Assembly (NCBI GenBank): GCA_000585055.1
Contig: JEMX01000044.1
Span: 1 to 64,000, forward strand
DNA: 64,000 bases
Direction of reading: 5' to 3'
Origin: Candidatus Accumulibacter appositus
GTDB taxonomy: Bacteria; Pseudomonadota; Gammaproteobacteria; Burkholderiales; Rhodocyclaceae
Shown here: positions 20,501-35,500 of the stretch, piece after piece
Layout: each line of letters begins with the position of its first letter
How positions within the stretch are numbered: position 1 is the stretch's first letter
Notes under the pieces: generated by a model
Told to the model about the DNA's origin: nothing
The model's input: the letters and a program-made list of their open reading frames with translations, nothing else
Databases searched by the model: none
Program-made: the position numbers and the translations under genes

Positions 20501-23500
20501 GGCATCAACAACATCTATTCTTCCTATGCTGACATCACGCTGCCCGACCTCGTGGATGACAGCTATCGCTTCGTCGTGGTCACCGATACCGCTGACGAAG
20601 TATTCGAAGGCCTAGCCGGTGAGGGCGATAACGTTCGGGCGTCGGCAGGGACCGTCGGCATCGTGCACCCCGATCTTGTCGTCAGCAAGCTCGTCGCTCC
20701 GAAACTGGCGACCGCCGGCGACGTGATTACCATCAACTTGACGGCGACGAATGCTGGATCTGCCGCCGCCCGTGGTGGTTGGGTCGATCGCCTGTTCCTG
20801 TCGACAGACGGGACTCTTGATGGCGCTGATCGGCTGCTCGCAACGCTGCCGCGCAGCGGGCCGCTGGCAAGTGGTGCCAGCTATTCCGCACAGAGCGCGT
20901 TGACACTGCCTGCCGACCTCTTCGGACCCGCCGAGTACTACCTGATCGTCGTTTCGGATGCCGATGGCGCGGTGAAGGAGTACCAGGCCGAAAGCAACAA
21001 CCAGCGCAGCACGAGGATCATCGTGATGATGGCGCCGTTCGCCGATCTGATGACTTCGGAGGTCCGCGTCAACACCGAACTGGCGATCGGTGACCCGGCC
21101 CCGATTACCGTGACGTGGACGGTAAGCAATGTCGGGATTGACCCCGGCGCGACCGATCAGTGGGTGGACCAGATCCTGGTTGGCGATCAGGTCGTCGCCA
21201 GCTTCGTGCACCAAGGTGCGCTTGAGGTCGGACAAAGCTATACGCGCAGCGAGAGCATCCTCCTGCCGGCGGCGATGCAGGGTCGGTTCGCGATTTCGGT
21301 GCGCACCGATGGGCTCGGGCAGGTGTTCGAGAACGCCGCCGAGGCCAACAACCGGGCCAGTGCGGAGCACACGGTCGACGTGATGCCCATCGGCTACGCC
21401 GACCTGCAGGTAACAGCGATGCAGGCGGCAGACGGCTTCAGCGGCAGGCCGATCCAGGTCAGCTGGACGGTCGCCAACCTGGGCATCAGCAGCACCTCGT
21501 CTGCGGACTGGAACGACCGGCTGGTGCTGGCGCGCAATCCTGATGGGAGCGACATCATCCGTGACTACGGCTCCTTCGGTCATCTCGGGGTGCTCGCCAG
21601 GGACGGCAGCTATACGCGCTACGCCGAGATCACGCTTCCTGAGGGCTTGAGCGGAACGTTCTACGCCGTCGTGCATAGTGCTGCTGGTGGTGTCGTTCCA
21701 TTCGAGTTCCTGTACTCGAACAACAACCAGGGATCGGCAGCGACGCAGGTGCGTCTCTCACCGTCGCCTGACCTGCAGGTCGTGGACATCCAGGCGACAG
21801 CTGCGGCAAGCGACGGAGGCCTGATTGACGTCAGCTGGACCGTCGAAAACCAGGGGCAGGGCGCTGCCGCCGGAACCTGGAGCGATCTCCTGGTGTTGCG
21901 GCCGGTCGGCAACCCGGCGGCGTCGGCAATCACCCTGGGCTACTTCAATTATTCGGCGCCGCTGGCAGCCGGAAAGCATTACAGGCGTACCGAGCAGTTC
22001 CGCTTGCCGGAACGTATCACGGGTACCTACCAGGTGGTGGTGTCGACCAACCACAGCCGTTCGCTCTATGAACATGGCGTGCTCGCCGACAACAACGTGA
22101 GCACCGACGAGTCGCCGGTCACCGTCAGCCTGCGGTCGCGTCCGGACCTGCAAGTGGCCGTTCTCGACGTTGCCGAGCGCGTCACGGCTGGCGGCACGCT
22201 GGCTGCCCGCTTCGAAGTCGTTAACCAGGGCATCGCGGCGACCTCGGTCCCGAATTGGCAGGACCGCGTTTACCTCTCGCTCGACAACCGTCCGAGCGGC
22301 GACGACATCCTGATCGGCTCCTTCCAGAATGGTGCCGCGCTCGCCCCCGGCGAGCGCTACGCGACCGAAACGGGCAGTGTCGTGATCCCCGTGCGCTACC
22401 GCGGCGATGTGTACGTCATCGCCGTAGCCGACTCGTCAGACACGGTCGATGAGTACCCGAACAACGGCAACAACGTCCGGGTTCAGTCGGTTTACGTCGA
22501 GCCCAGAGCCTTTGGCGACCTGGTCACCAGCAACGTCGTCGCGCCGAATCGGGCGCAGCAGGGTTCGCAGCTCGAAGTTCGCTACACCGTGACCAACCGA
22601 GGCTCGGCGTCCACCTATGTCAGCGAGTGGCACGACACGGTCTGGCTGAGCCGCGACAAGCGGCGGCCGAGCGCCGCCAATGGCGCCATCCTGCTCGGCA
22701 GCTTCGCCCATAGCGGCGTCTTGGCGGTTGGCGAAGGCTACGACAACTCGGTCAGGGTCAACCTGCCGTCGAACCTGCCGAGCGGCATCAATACCTACTA
22801 CCTCACCGTCTGGAGCGACGCCTACGATGTCGTCATCGAGGACACGCTCTCATCGAACACCAATCCCGACGATCCCAATGAGATCGACAACAACAACTAC
22901 AAGGCGCGCGCGCTGCAGGTGATCGCCGAACCGCCACCGATTCCCGAGCCGGTCCTCGTGCCGGATCTCAGCGTTACCTCGATCGTTGCGGATGCTTTTG
23001 GCACGGGCGGCGAACGCTTCAGCGTCAGCTGGACCGTCCAGAACGGTGGCGGCGGGACTGCAGCGGGAGGCTGGAGGGACGATGTCTACCTGTCGAAGGT
23101 ACCCAGTCTGTCGCTCAACGACCCGACACGCGTCTACCTCGGCTCTGTCGCGCGTGCCGACGCCTTGCTGCCGGGTAGCAGCTATACGGTGAATCACAGC
23201 TTCCAGCTGCAGCCGCCGGCCGAGGGGACCTACGTCATCGTCGTGACCGACGCCAGCCGTGCGCGCGGTGTCAACGGGGACGTCGTTGAAACAGCGGAGG
23301 ACAACAACGAGTTCTCGGCCACCACGTTGGTAGTGCCGCGTGTTCCGGCGGACCTCGTAGTGAGCTCGGTGCTTGTTCCGCGCCAAAACTTCTCGGGTGA
23401 GGCGAGCACGGTCCAGTGGACGGTCACCAACGTCGGCGCCGAAGTGTGGTCCGGCACCAGCTACTGGATTGACCAGGTCTGGCTCTCACCGGACCCGGTT

Positions 23501-26500
23501 TTCGACCGGAACAGCAAGTTCTATCGGGACCGTGCGATCAAGGTCGGCGACTTCGCGCACACCAATTCGCCGAACATGGCGGCCGGTGCAAGCTATACGC
23601 AGACGGCCGAGATCACGCTGCCGCAGGGAATCATGCAAGCGTGGTTCGCACACGTTTACGTCGACCTGGGTGGCCAGCTGAGTGGTGGCAGTTTCGAGCG
23701 CAGTGCTTACGAAATTCCGTCGAGCAACTACGCCAAACAGACCGTCCCGGTCACCTACCGTGAACCCGACCTGAGCATCTCGGGTCTGTTGGCACCCGCG
23801 GCGGCAATGTCTGGGCAGCAGATCAATGTCGAATGGACGGTGGCAAACATCGGGACGCGCGCGACGCGTCAGCAGGACTGGCGCGACAGTGTCTTCCTGT
23901 CTCGCGACCCGTCGCTTGACGGAGGAGATGTTCGGCTCGCCGACGTTGCGCGCATCGGTGCGCTTGCCGCGGGCAACTCCTACACTGGCCAAGCGACGGT
24001 GACCTTGCCCGAAGGCATCGAAGGCGACTTCTACCTGCTGGTTGGCGCCGACGGCGGCAACGGTGGTAATCGCGTACCCGAGTTTCAGGACGAAGGAAAC
24101 AACCTCGCGGTGCATCCGCTGACCATTTCTCTGCACGAACCGCCCAACCTGCGGGTCACCAGCGTCAGCATTCCCGAGCATGCCACCGTTGGGCAAGCTT
24201 TCAGCCTGAACTACGAGGTCACCAATAGCAGCGCCGGTGCAACGCCGCCGCTCGAAGGCAAATGGACCGACGAGTTTTACCTCTCGCGCGACCAGTTCCT
24301 CGACTTTCAAGTGGATCGCTACCTGGGTAGCCGCGCCCACTCTGGTGGCTTGGCGGCCAATGCCAGCTACAGCGAAACCGTGGCGCTCAGCTTGCCTGGC
24401 GATCTCGTCGGGCCATACTACGTTTTCGTCGCCACCGATCCCGCGCGCGGCTCGCAGCGTGGCAGCGTCTTCGAAGGGGCCAACGAGACCGACAACGCGA
24501 CCGCCAGCACGCAGCCGCTGCTGATCGAACTACTGCCGCCCAGCGACCTGCAAGTAGATAGCATTGTCACCGGTGGTTCGGTCAGGTCGGGTGACCCGCT
24601 GCACGTCTCGTGGACGGTGAGCAATCACGGTGCAGAGGCGGCGGCAGGCAGTTGGAGCGACGCGGTCTACCTTTCGACGGACGCGGTGTGGGATATCGGT
24701 GACCGTTTGCTCGGCCGCGCCGATCACATCGGCACGCTTTCTGCGTCAGAGGCCTATACCGCTTCGCTGGAAGCGCGCGTGCCGCCGCTGGCCGAAGGAC
24801 AGTACCGCATCATCATCCGTACGGACATCTACAACCAGGTCTTCGAAGGCGCAGAGGAGGCCAACAACCGCGCCGCATCGCCGGACCCGCTGACCGTTTC
24901 GGTCGAGGAGTTGCATCTTGGCATCGCGCTGGACAGCACACTCGACACGGGTCAGACACGCGTCTTCCGGCTCGCCGTCGGGCCAGACGAGACCCTGCGG
25001 GTACGCCTGACGAGTCCCGCCGCCGATGGCGCGAACGAGCTCTTCCTGCGTTATGGCGACGTGCCGACCTCGGTCGCCTTCGACGCCATCTACCAGGAAC
25101 CGCTGCAGCCGGGGCAGATCGCTGTCATTCCAAATACCAAGGCCGGCACCTACTATGTCCTGGTGCGCGGTCATCAGGAACCGGCACCCGCCACGCCGGT
25201 GCGGCTTCTGGCCGAAGTCGTGCCCTTGGCGATCTCCAGCATCAGGCAGGATCGCGGTGGCGACTCGGGCCATGTCACGGTGACCATCACTGGCGCGCGT
25301 TTTGAGCCCAACGCGGTCGTCAAGCTGGTCCGTCCGGGAATCGCCGAGATCGAGCCGGTGCGCGTACAGGTGCTGGACAGCACCAGGATCGTCGCGCTCT
25401 TCGACTTCACCGACGTTCCGCACGGGCAATATGACCTGGAGGTGATCAACCCGAGCGGCAAGCGCGTGATCGAGCCCTACCGCTACTTGGTCGAGCGATC
25501 AATCGAGCCCGATGTCGCCATCGGACTGGGTGGCCCCCGGGTGGTCCTTGCCGGCGACGTCGCTACCTACGGCGTCGCTTTCCAGAGTCTGAGCAACATC
25601 GACACGCCGTACGTGAAGTTCGAGTTCGGCATCCCGGAGATGGGCCAGAACCCCTTGATTTTTGGCCTGCCCTACGTCACGGCGGTGACCAACCTGCACG
25701 GTTCGCCCGATGGCGGCTCCAAAGACATCGCGTGGGCGAGCCTCAATTCGGAGGTCAACACCGATGGGCGCGTGCTTGCCCCCGGCTACCTGCTCGACTT
25801 TGGCGCTGGCGACTTCACCGGCCTCACTTTCAACGTCGCCACCTACCCCGGTCTCAAGGAAATGTGGGACCGCGAGTACCCGACCCTGAAGAGCCAGATG
25901 GCTGGGGTCTTCCCGAACCTCGACGAACTGCTGGCGAACGATGGCGCCGGACTCGATCAGTGGTGGAGTTCGCTGCAATCCGAGCTGGTTGCGAGCTTCC
26001 CGGATCTCGCCGACCAGCTGCAAACGATCGATCTGGCGAGCATGATCAAGGGCGCCCTCAAGTTCCCGGACAGCGCCTTGCAGACTTTCATCCCCTTCCG
26101 CTTCAACGTCGTCGCCGCGGCCACGGCGATGACTCGCGAAGAGTTCATCGCCGAGCAGACCAGCGGGGCACTGAAGCTCCGCGAAGCGATTCTCGCAGAC
26201 GCGACGAGCGTGCCAGCGTTGCAGGTGCTGGCCGCCAACCCCGATGTCTGGGTGGCGGCTTACCTCTCCGCGCTCGAAAGCGGTGGCTTGCTGCGCCCGC
26301 AGTCCGCCGTACCGCCGCTGCGCGAGGACGCCAAGGCGCTGAGCCTGCAGAGCGTACTAGCCACCGGCATCCTCCTCGGCCCCGTCGGTGAGCAGATCAC
26401 GACTTCCGGAAATCTCGTCGACTTCTTCGAGCATATCCACACCTGGTACGGTGACACGCCGGGCACCATGGCGCCACTGGCCGGCTTCGACCACCGCGAG

Positions 26501-29500
26501 TTCCGTGGTCGGAATGACGCGGGCGTTCTCGTCGATTACGAACTCGACATCCCGATTCCGGAACTGCCTACGTATTCCGATTTCGACCACGCCCTCGCGC
26601 AGCAGACGCAGTTCCAGGCGTTCAACATCTTTGTCCCGTGGATTCCCTTCGAGAAGCGCAGTGCCGGCATGGCGCTGCCCGATTTCGCTTCGCTCGCGTC
26701 CACCCTCGGAGGCGAGGGCACGGGGTTTTTCGATCTGAACAAGGTGGGCAGCGAAGTCAGTGCCCTCGACTTCTCGCAGGCATTCGAACGCGCGGCAACC
26801 GCTGGCGTCGCGGCCACTATCACCGGCCCGCAAGGCTTCGGCGCCGCCGAGTTCCTGCCGAGTGGGCAGGCTTTGCCCTACGCGATCCGTTTCGAGAACC
26901 CGCCGACGGCATCGGCAATCCCCGGTCGCATCGAGGTCATCAGCAAACTTGATTCGCAGCTCGACGCACGCAGCTTCCGGCTCGGCGACGTCAAGATCGG
27001 CGACATCCAGGTGCACATCCCGAATGGCCGCGCGACCTTCCAGGGCGACTTCGACTTCACGCGCAGCAAGGGCTTCATCCTGCGCGTTACCGCCGGCGTG
27101 GACGTCCAGCAGTCGATCGCCAGTTGGCTGTTCGAGGCCATCGACCCGCTGACCGGCGAGGTCATTCGCGACACCAGCAAGGGCCTGCTGGCGCCGAACA
27201 ACGCACAGGGAATCGGTGTCGGTACGGTCGGCTACACGATCCTGCCGCGGACCGACGCGCTGACCGGTGACGCACTCACTGCCAATGTCCGCGTGCTGTT
27301 CAACACCGCCGCACCGCAGGACGCGCCGCAGATCAGCCAGACGCTCGACGCCGTCGCACCGAAGACGGCGCTGAGCACCGAGCGCATCGGCGCGGGCGGC
27401 AATGACTATCAACTGCGCTGGTTGTCCACCGACGACGACGGTGGCTCCGGCGTGCGCCATGCGACCGTGTACGTGGCCGAAGACGGCGGCGACTTCAAGA
27501 TCTGGCTACGCCAGACCAACGAGACGTCGGGCATCTACCGCGGCCGGGAAGGGCACAGCTACGAATTCCTGGCCCTGGCCACCGACAACGCCGGCAACCG
27601 CGAGCAGCCGCCACCCGGTGCTTTGGCGCCGGATGATGGCTCGCGCGCCAATCTCGGCAATCTGCCGACCTTCGAAACCACCCCGAGCGACCCGCCGGCA
27701 CCGCCGCCCGCCGAACAGCCAGCGACCAACCCGCTGTTCGTCGAGGCCGCCAGGGAAGTGCCCAATCTCGCGCAGACGACGCGCCCGTCGGAGTTCAGGA
27801 GCGTTCTCAGCCCCTTCGCTGCCGAGTCCTTCGCCACCGGCATCCGCCAGAGCTTCGCCGACATTGGCCCGCTGGCGATCGTGCAGATGCCTGATGGCAG
27901 CGTCTTGGCCAGTGGCGGCAGCACCCGCGGCGAGCTGTACCGTCTGAGCGCGGATGGCGGCGCCGTAGGTTCGCCGCTGATCCGCCTCGAAGTGCCGATC
28001 TTTGACCTGGCGCTTGATGTTAGCGGCCGCCTATGGGCGACCACCGGCGGCGGTGCGCTGCTCGAACTCGATCCTGCCGGCGGTGCGATCCTCGCCGAGC
28101 ACGGCGACGGCATCACCCAGGCGCTCGCCATTCATCCCCAGACCGGCAAGATCTACGTGTCGACAGGCGGCGGCGTGGCGATCTTCGACCCTGTTACCGA
28201 GACCTTCGAGCCCTTCAGCGAGACTCGCGTCGACGACCTCGCCTTCTCGCCCACCGGTGAGCTGTGGGGGACTTCCTGGCCTACGCGCGGAACGGTCGTC
28301 CAGTTCTCGCCGCTTGGCCGTGCGCAACCGGTTGTTCGCCTTGACAGCGAGGTCGATTCACTGGCCTTCGGTAGGCCGGGTTCGGCGCTGGCCGGACTGC
28401 TCTTTGTCAGCAGCAACGACGGTGTACTGGTGATGATCGACCTCGTCACCCTGCATCATCTCACCATCGCCCGTGGCGGTTCGCGCGGCGAGACCGTGCA
28501 GGCAACGGCGGATGGTGCCCTGCTGGTCGCCCAGTCCCACCAGATCGACCGCGTCGCGCCGCTCTTTGCACCACGCGTGATCGGCAGCAATCCGCCGCAC
28601 CAGGGTGCCGCGGCGCTGCCGCTGGCGAGCCTGACGGTCACCTTCGATCAGGACATGGATGCCGACGATCCGACCCGGCCAGGGTCGGTTCTCAAGCTGG
28701 CCAACTACGCTTTGACCGGCGCCAACACGGGCGCCCTGGCCGTGCGCTCGGCGACCTACGACGCGGCGACCCGCAGCGTGACGCTGCGTTTCGACCCGCT
28801 GGCGCCGGATACCTTCGAGTTGCATGTCGCCGGGGTCATCGCCAGCCGCCTTGGGGCCACGCTGGGCAGCGCCTACAGCGCCAGCTTCACCGCTACCGCC
28901 GACCTGTCGACGCACGTACGCATCGACTTCCTCAACACCCGCTCGTCGCGTGCCGAGGCGACGGTTTCCTACGACGTTCGGGTGACCAACATCGGCGAAG
29001 GCGACCTGCTGGCGCCGATCGTTCTCGCGCTCGACCCGGCGCGCTACTTCCAGGGGCAGCCGCTGAATGCCGAAGGCCCGAACAACCTGGGCCTCTGGCT
29101 GATCACGCTCGACGAGGAACTCGCCGACGGCGCCCTGCAGCCCGGCGAGTCCACGATCGCCCATACGGTGACGGTCAGCGATCCGCTCTGGCAGCGCGTC
29201 GACATCGGCCACGGCGTCTATGCCGTTCCGGCACCGAATGCGCCGCCGGTGTTCGAGTCCACTCCGGTCACCGAAGCACGCGCCGGCGAGGCCTATGCCT
29301 ACACGGCGCTGGCACGCGATCCTGGCGACGGTGCCGTCAGCTACCTGTTGCTGAGCAGCCCGCCGGGAATGTCGCTCGACGAGGAGAGCGGCGTCGTCAC
29401 CTGGACCCCGGACCTTGCCAGCCCCGAGCAGGCGAGCGTGCTGCTGCGCGCCTACGACCGCAGTGGCGCCTACGCCACTCAGTCCTTCACCATCGACGTC

Positions 29501-32500
29501 TCCGGAGTCAACCGCGCGCCGCAGATCATCGGTCTGCCGGCGCGGATCGAGATCGACGAGGGGCAGCCCTTCGAGCTGCCGCTGCTGGCCACCGACGCCG
29601 ACGGCGACCGCTTGGTGTTCTTCGCCGACAAGCTGCCGGGCGGAGCGGCCATCGACGCCGAACGGCAAGCGCTCACCTGGACGCCGGGCTTCGACGCCGC
29701 CGGTGACTACCGTGGTATCACCCTCGCCGTCAGCGATGGCCGCGCCGTGGCCCGTGTCAGCTTCGACCTGACCGTCCTGCCGGTCGACCAGCCGCCGACG
29801 CTTCTCACCCCGCCCGACCGCACAGTCCGCGAAGGCGACCCGATCCGCTTCCAGCTGCAGGCCAGCGACCCCGAAGGCGCGCCGCTCTACTATTCGAGCC
29901 GCTTCCTCCCCGGTGGCTCCTTCCTCGACCGCAACACCGGCGAGTTCGAGTGGACGCCGAGCTTCACCCAGGCCGGTACTTACCGCATTCCGTTCTCGGT
30001 CGGCGACGGCACGTCAGCCGCATCGGTCACCACGACGATCACGGTGCTCAACGTCAACGGCCAGCCGGTCTTCGACCAGCTTGGTGAGTGGCAGGTGCGC
30101 GAAGGGCAGACGCTCTACTTCCGCGCCTTCGCCTTCGATCCCGAGAACCCGAGCTTCGTCCCGCAGGACCGCCTGCCCGACAATCAGCTGACGCCCCTGC
30201 TCGAAAGCGAGCCGACGGTCGCTTACACGGCCAGCAAGCTGCCCGCCGGCGCGACCTTCGATGCCGACACGGCGATGTTCGTATGGACACCGGGCTTCGC
30301 GCAGGCTGGCACCTACCAGGTTGACTTCACCGCCAGCGACGACGGCGACGGCACCGGTACGCCGGGTGTGGCGGCGCTGAGCGTTCCGATCACGGTCATC
30401 AACGCCAACCAGGCGCCGGCCATTCCGGAAATCGCCAATCGCACGCTGAACCGCGGCGAGGTCGTCGAAGTGCCGGTTGTCGTCACCGACGCCGACGGCA
30501 ACCCGTTTACCCTCAGCGTTTCCGGACTGCCCAGCTTCGCCACCTTTACCGACAACGGCGATGGCAGCGGCCTGTTCCACTTCGCACCCGGGGCAAGCGA
30601 CCGTGGCAACCACGTGCTCACGCTCACCGCAACCGACGACGGTGACGGCGAGGGTGCGACAGCTGCGCGCAGCAGCACGCAGAGCTTCGTGGTCAGCGTC
30701 AGCGTGCCCAACGAAGTGCCGCAGCTGGCCTGGATCGGCGACAAGGTGGGCGTTGTCGGCGAAACGCTGAGCTTCTCGGTGCGCGCATCGGATATCGAGC
30801 AGAATCCGCTGACCTTCTCCGCCGACTCGCTGCCCACTGGCGCGACGCTCGCTCAACAGGCCGTCTACGGCACGGCCTTGTTGACCTGGACGCCGACGGT
30901 GGCCGACCTCGGCACGCACGATCTTACGCTGCGTGTGGCTGACGACGGCAATGGTGGAAGCGGACCCGTGGGCAACGATACGCAGACCCTGCGCATCGTC
31001 GTTCGCGCCGCCAATCAGGCGCCCGTGCTGCAAGCTATCGGCGACTACACGCTGATCGAGGGCGAGACGCTGATGCTGCCACTGGCAGCGCTCGACCCTG
31101 ACGGCGACCCACTGAGCTTCAGCGCCGCAAACTTGCCGGCCGGCGCCAGCCTGGATCCCCAGACCGGCGTGCTGCGCTGGACGCCGAACCTGATCCAGGC
31201 CGGTGACTACGATGGCATCGTCCTCAGCGTCTCCGATGGCAACCGCAGCGACAGCGAGACCATCTCCCTGCAGGTCGTGAACCTCAATCAGGCGCCGGTG
31301 CTGACGCCACTCGCCGACCAGTCGACGCGCGAGACCGCCGAACTCAGCTTCACGCTTGCGGCCAACGACTTCGATGGCGACCCGATCGCCTTCGCCTCGG
31401 TCAATCCGCTGCCCGCCGGCGCCCGCTTCGACGGTCGCAGCGCGACCTTCACCTGGACGCCGGGCTACGAACAGGCCGGCGAATACCTGCTGAGCTTCCT
31501 CGCCCAGGACCCGGATGGCGCGCGCGACACGGTCGACGTCACCGTACGCGTCGCCAACCTCGATCGCGCGCCGACGCTCGCCGTCGAGAAACACCAGGCG
31601 AGGATCGGCGAAGCCTTCAGCCTGGCCTTGAAAGCCTCCGACCCCGACAGCAACACGACGCTCGTCTACCGCGCCAAAGGGCTTCCGGAAGGTGCCACGC
31701 TCGAACCGGCGAGCGGGGTGATCGAATGGACGCCGAACGTCGGCCAGGCCGGCGACTACCTGGCCCTGATCACCGTCTCCGATGGCGAGCTGTCGACCAC
31801 CGAACCGCTGGTGCTGCGCGCTAGCGTCGTCCCGGCAGCGCCGAAAGTGACCATCGAACAGACGCCGAGCTTTGCCGCCGTCCGCGGCCAACCCGTGGTC
31901 GTGCACGTCCTGGCGAGCAGCTTCGCGCCGATCGCCGCAACCCGCCTGACCGTCAACGGCCAGGCCGTGGCACTCGACAGCACCGGAACCGCCCGCATCA
32001 AGGCCGCAGCGCCAGGCAAGCTCGAACTGGTAGCGACCGCCACCGACAGCGACGGGCTGAGCAGCACAACCCGCAGCGCCTTGCGCGTCCGCGACCCGCT
32101 AGACAACGTAGCACCCATCGTCGTCCTCGATTCGGCGCTGCACTCCGCACGCCTCTCGGCCCCCGCCGAAATCCGCGCCACCATCGCCGACAGCAACCTC
32201 GACGAGTGGCTGCTGGAGCTGCTGCCATTCTCCACAGCCCCCACCTCCGCCGCCGCAACAACCCTCTCCCCTGGCGGGAGAGGGAAGGGAGAGGGGGGCA
32301 TCACCCTGGCCACCGGCACCGGAACGCTCACCAACACCGCCCTGACCACCCTCGACACCGGCAAGTTCGCCAACGGCATCTACCACCTGCGCCTCACCGC
32401 CAGCGACCTGGCCGGACGGGTGAGCACCAGCGAGGCGCTGATCGAAATCGCCAGTACCACCAAACCCGGACAGTTCGTCCGCCGCGAAACCGACCTCTCG

Positions 32501-35500
32501 ATCACCCTCGACGGCGTCGCGCTCGACCTCGTCCGCGAGTACGACTCGCTCGCCACCACCAACCCCGGCAGCTTCGGCCCCGGCTGGCGCCTGACGCTGC
32601 GTGACGTCAACCTGCAAACCGACGTGCTGGCGACGGGTCGCGAGGCCAGCGGAGCGGTAAACCCGTTCAGCCTCGGCACACGCGTTTATTTGACGCTGCC
32701 GACCGGCGAGCGGGTCGGCTTCAGCTTCACCCCGCAGAAGCATGAGCTGCCAGGAATCACCTACTACACGCCTGCCTTCACGGCCGATGCGGGTGTCGGC
32801 TGGACGCTGAACGCTATCGAAAGCAAGCTGAGTCTGGCCGGTAACCGTCTTTTCGACCTCGGCACTGGCTTGCCCTACAACCCGGCGCTGGCGGTTGGCG
32901 GCGAGGCACAACTCGTCCTCACGGCGCCCGATGGCACCGCCTACCATCTGGACGGCTCACACGGCGTGACGGCAATCGTGGCCAGCAACGGCACGCGCCT
33001 GGTCGTCAGCGATAGCGGCATCCTCGCTCCGAACGGCGATGCGGTTCGCTTCGCCAGCAACTCCGACGGTCATCTGGCCAGCATCAGCGGCCCCGATGGC
33101 GATCGCATTGTTTATGGCTACGACGGCGAGGGCCGCCTTTCCTCCGTACGGCGGATCTCCGACACCGAATCGACGCACTATGGCTACGAAATGGGTCCGG
33201 TGGGTCGCCTAAGCATCGTCACCGGCGCGCAGGATGTCGCCGTCGATTACAGCATGGCAACGCCGGTTGCCGAAGCTCTGACCGGTGATCTTGGCGCCGC
33301 GCGCAGCTACCTGGCTGCTCCGTTTGTTGGCGATCTCGCCGCAGGGGCCGTAGACCGGCTGGCTTTCGCGGTGCGTCCGTCCGAGTTCGCGTCGACAGCT
33401 AGTGGAACGATCTATCTAGGCGTCGCCGTAGAGGCCGCGACCAGTAGCGCCTTGCTGCCGGGAACGCCGGCTATCGACGGGCTCGTCCCGATCGCCAGTA
33501 GTGCAGCCGGCGGCAAGTCGTTCGCACTGTTTGCGCTGACGCAGGCGGACGGCGCGCGGAACGGAGACATGCTGCACCTCCTGCGTGTTGCCGGAGTCGA
33601 TACGGTGACCTCCGGGGAGTACTTGGTGCAGCTCTTTGTTGCCGGCGATGCAAACAGTGATGGCAAGGTCGACGGCAGCGACGCCGAGATCGTCGCGGAA
33701 GCGCGTGGTACGCGTGTTGGGGAGGCTGGATACGTTGCGGCAGGCGATGCGAACCGCGATGGCGTTATCGAAGGGGCAGACAACGAATTGCTGTTCCAGA
33801 ACCTGGGTTATGCACCGAATCGGCCGCCGGTGATCAAGCCTCTCGTGGTGAAGACCCACCAGGATCTGGAGGTCGCCATCCCGGTGGCGGATCTCGTCAT
33901 GGATCTCGAAGGCGATCCATCCTTCTTCCGTCTCGGTGGCACAACGCATGGCGTCGCGCGGCTCGGCAGCGATGGCAGATCGCTGGCGTTCATGCCAGCA
34001 GTCGGGTACACAGGCGCGGCGAGTTTTCAGCTGATCGGCGACGACGGCTATTCGCAGTCGCCGGTGGGCAGTGTCTCCGTCAACGTCAGCGCTGGAAAGC
34101 TGACCCATCTGGCTTGGGAAAGGCTCTCGCTGCTTGAAATGGGAACATCCGAGCAACTTCGCGTGCGCGGCGATTTCGAGGACGAGGCGGGAGTCACGCT
34201 GCCGGCTTCCTATCTAAGTTTTCTTTCAACGGATCCGGCTGTGGCACGTTTGTCGGCGGATGGCATGGTCTCCGGTCTGGCCGAGGGGACGGCCGTTCTC
34301 AAAGTGGCTAGCCACGGCATCCAGGCGGTCAATGCGATCAGCGTCTTCGCGTTCCCCGACCTCAGCGCAGACGAGGAGGCAGAGTACGAGTTCGAGCCTG
34401 CCTTCGTCAGTCTGGATATCTATCCCGACACGCTGACCCTCCTGCCGCATGGCGTTGGTCGTCAGTTCCACGTAGCCGGCCCAGATGGCTCGGACGTGAC
34501 TGGAGCCGACTCCGGCATCCTCTACTTTGTTAGCAATCCATCGGTCGCAGCCGTAAGTGCGGAAGGTTTCGTCACCGGCTTGAACCCGGGTGTGGCAACC
34601 CTGAGCGTTGTCTATGCGGGTGGCCAGTTGGATGTCCCGCTGAGCGTTCAAGCACCATCGGTCGGTCGCACCATAGTGAGCACCGCTGGCGGGGCCGTCA
34701 AGGGCGCCAGCGGCGTAACAGTGACCATTGGTCCCGATACCCTTGCCAGCGACACGTCGGTAGCCATCGATTCTCTGGCGGCTGCGGACTTGCCGCTGTC
34801 GGTTCCCGACACGTTCGAGCTTGCCGGCGCATTCCAGCTTGACCTGGGAGGGGGAGAATTCGACGAGCCGGTGCAGATCGCATTGCCAGTGGAGCCTGGA
34901 ATTCCCGCCGGGTCGCCGGTGTACTTCTACCGCTATGTGACGCTCCCCGACGAAGCGGGGCTGCAAACACCGATGTGGCTGTTCGTCGAGACCGGTACGG
35001 TGGGCTCTGACGGAGTGGCTCGTACCGCCTCGCCACCCGCCCCGGGCGTGCGCGCGGGTGGAACCTATCTGGCCCTGGTCAGCTCCGCTGCCAAGGTGAT
35101 CACGCTATCGGCTGACTCGCTATCTCCCGCCCACTCGGCCATTGCCATGCTTTCAGGATTTGGTCCAGCCATGGGAGTGGTGCTGTCACCCTTGGGCCCT
35201 GTACTCCTGCCAGCGCCGGGCGCGGGCGCTTTGAGCAGCGTCTTACTGCGCATCTATTCGCCGAGCGGGGTTAGCACCAGACCGACACCGGTTTCACCGC
35301 CTGGCACGGCGAGCAGTCTTTACACGATTACAGTGACGCAGCCGCCGGTCAGCAGTCTGGATTCGCCGGAAGTGGCCGACCTGATTCCGAAGGTCTCAGG
35401 GGCCAAAGCTACGCTTGAGATCAAGGGAAACCGCTTCGAGGTGACATCGACCGCGACGATGACTGAGCGGCTGCAGGTGGTTTTTCGGGTTGGCGGTAAG

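Noticed and set aside
30014-31906. 630-codon minus-strand open frame
   Set aside because: Antisense shadow of the He_PIG/cadherin-like repeats in a GC-rich gene; the composition (Gly/Arg/Val rich) is non-natural and there is no ribosome site.
32450-33260. Rhs toxin system
   Set aside because: Only one YD-like repeat, no variable C-terminal toxin and no immunity gene; the stretch is continuous with the surface protein.
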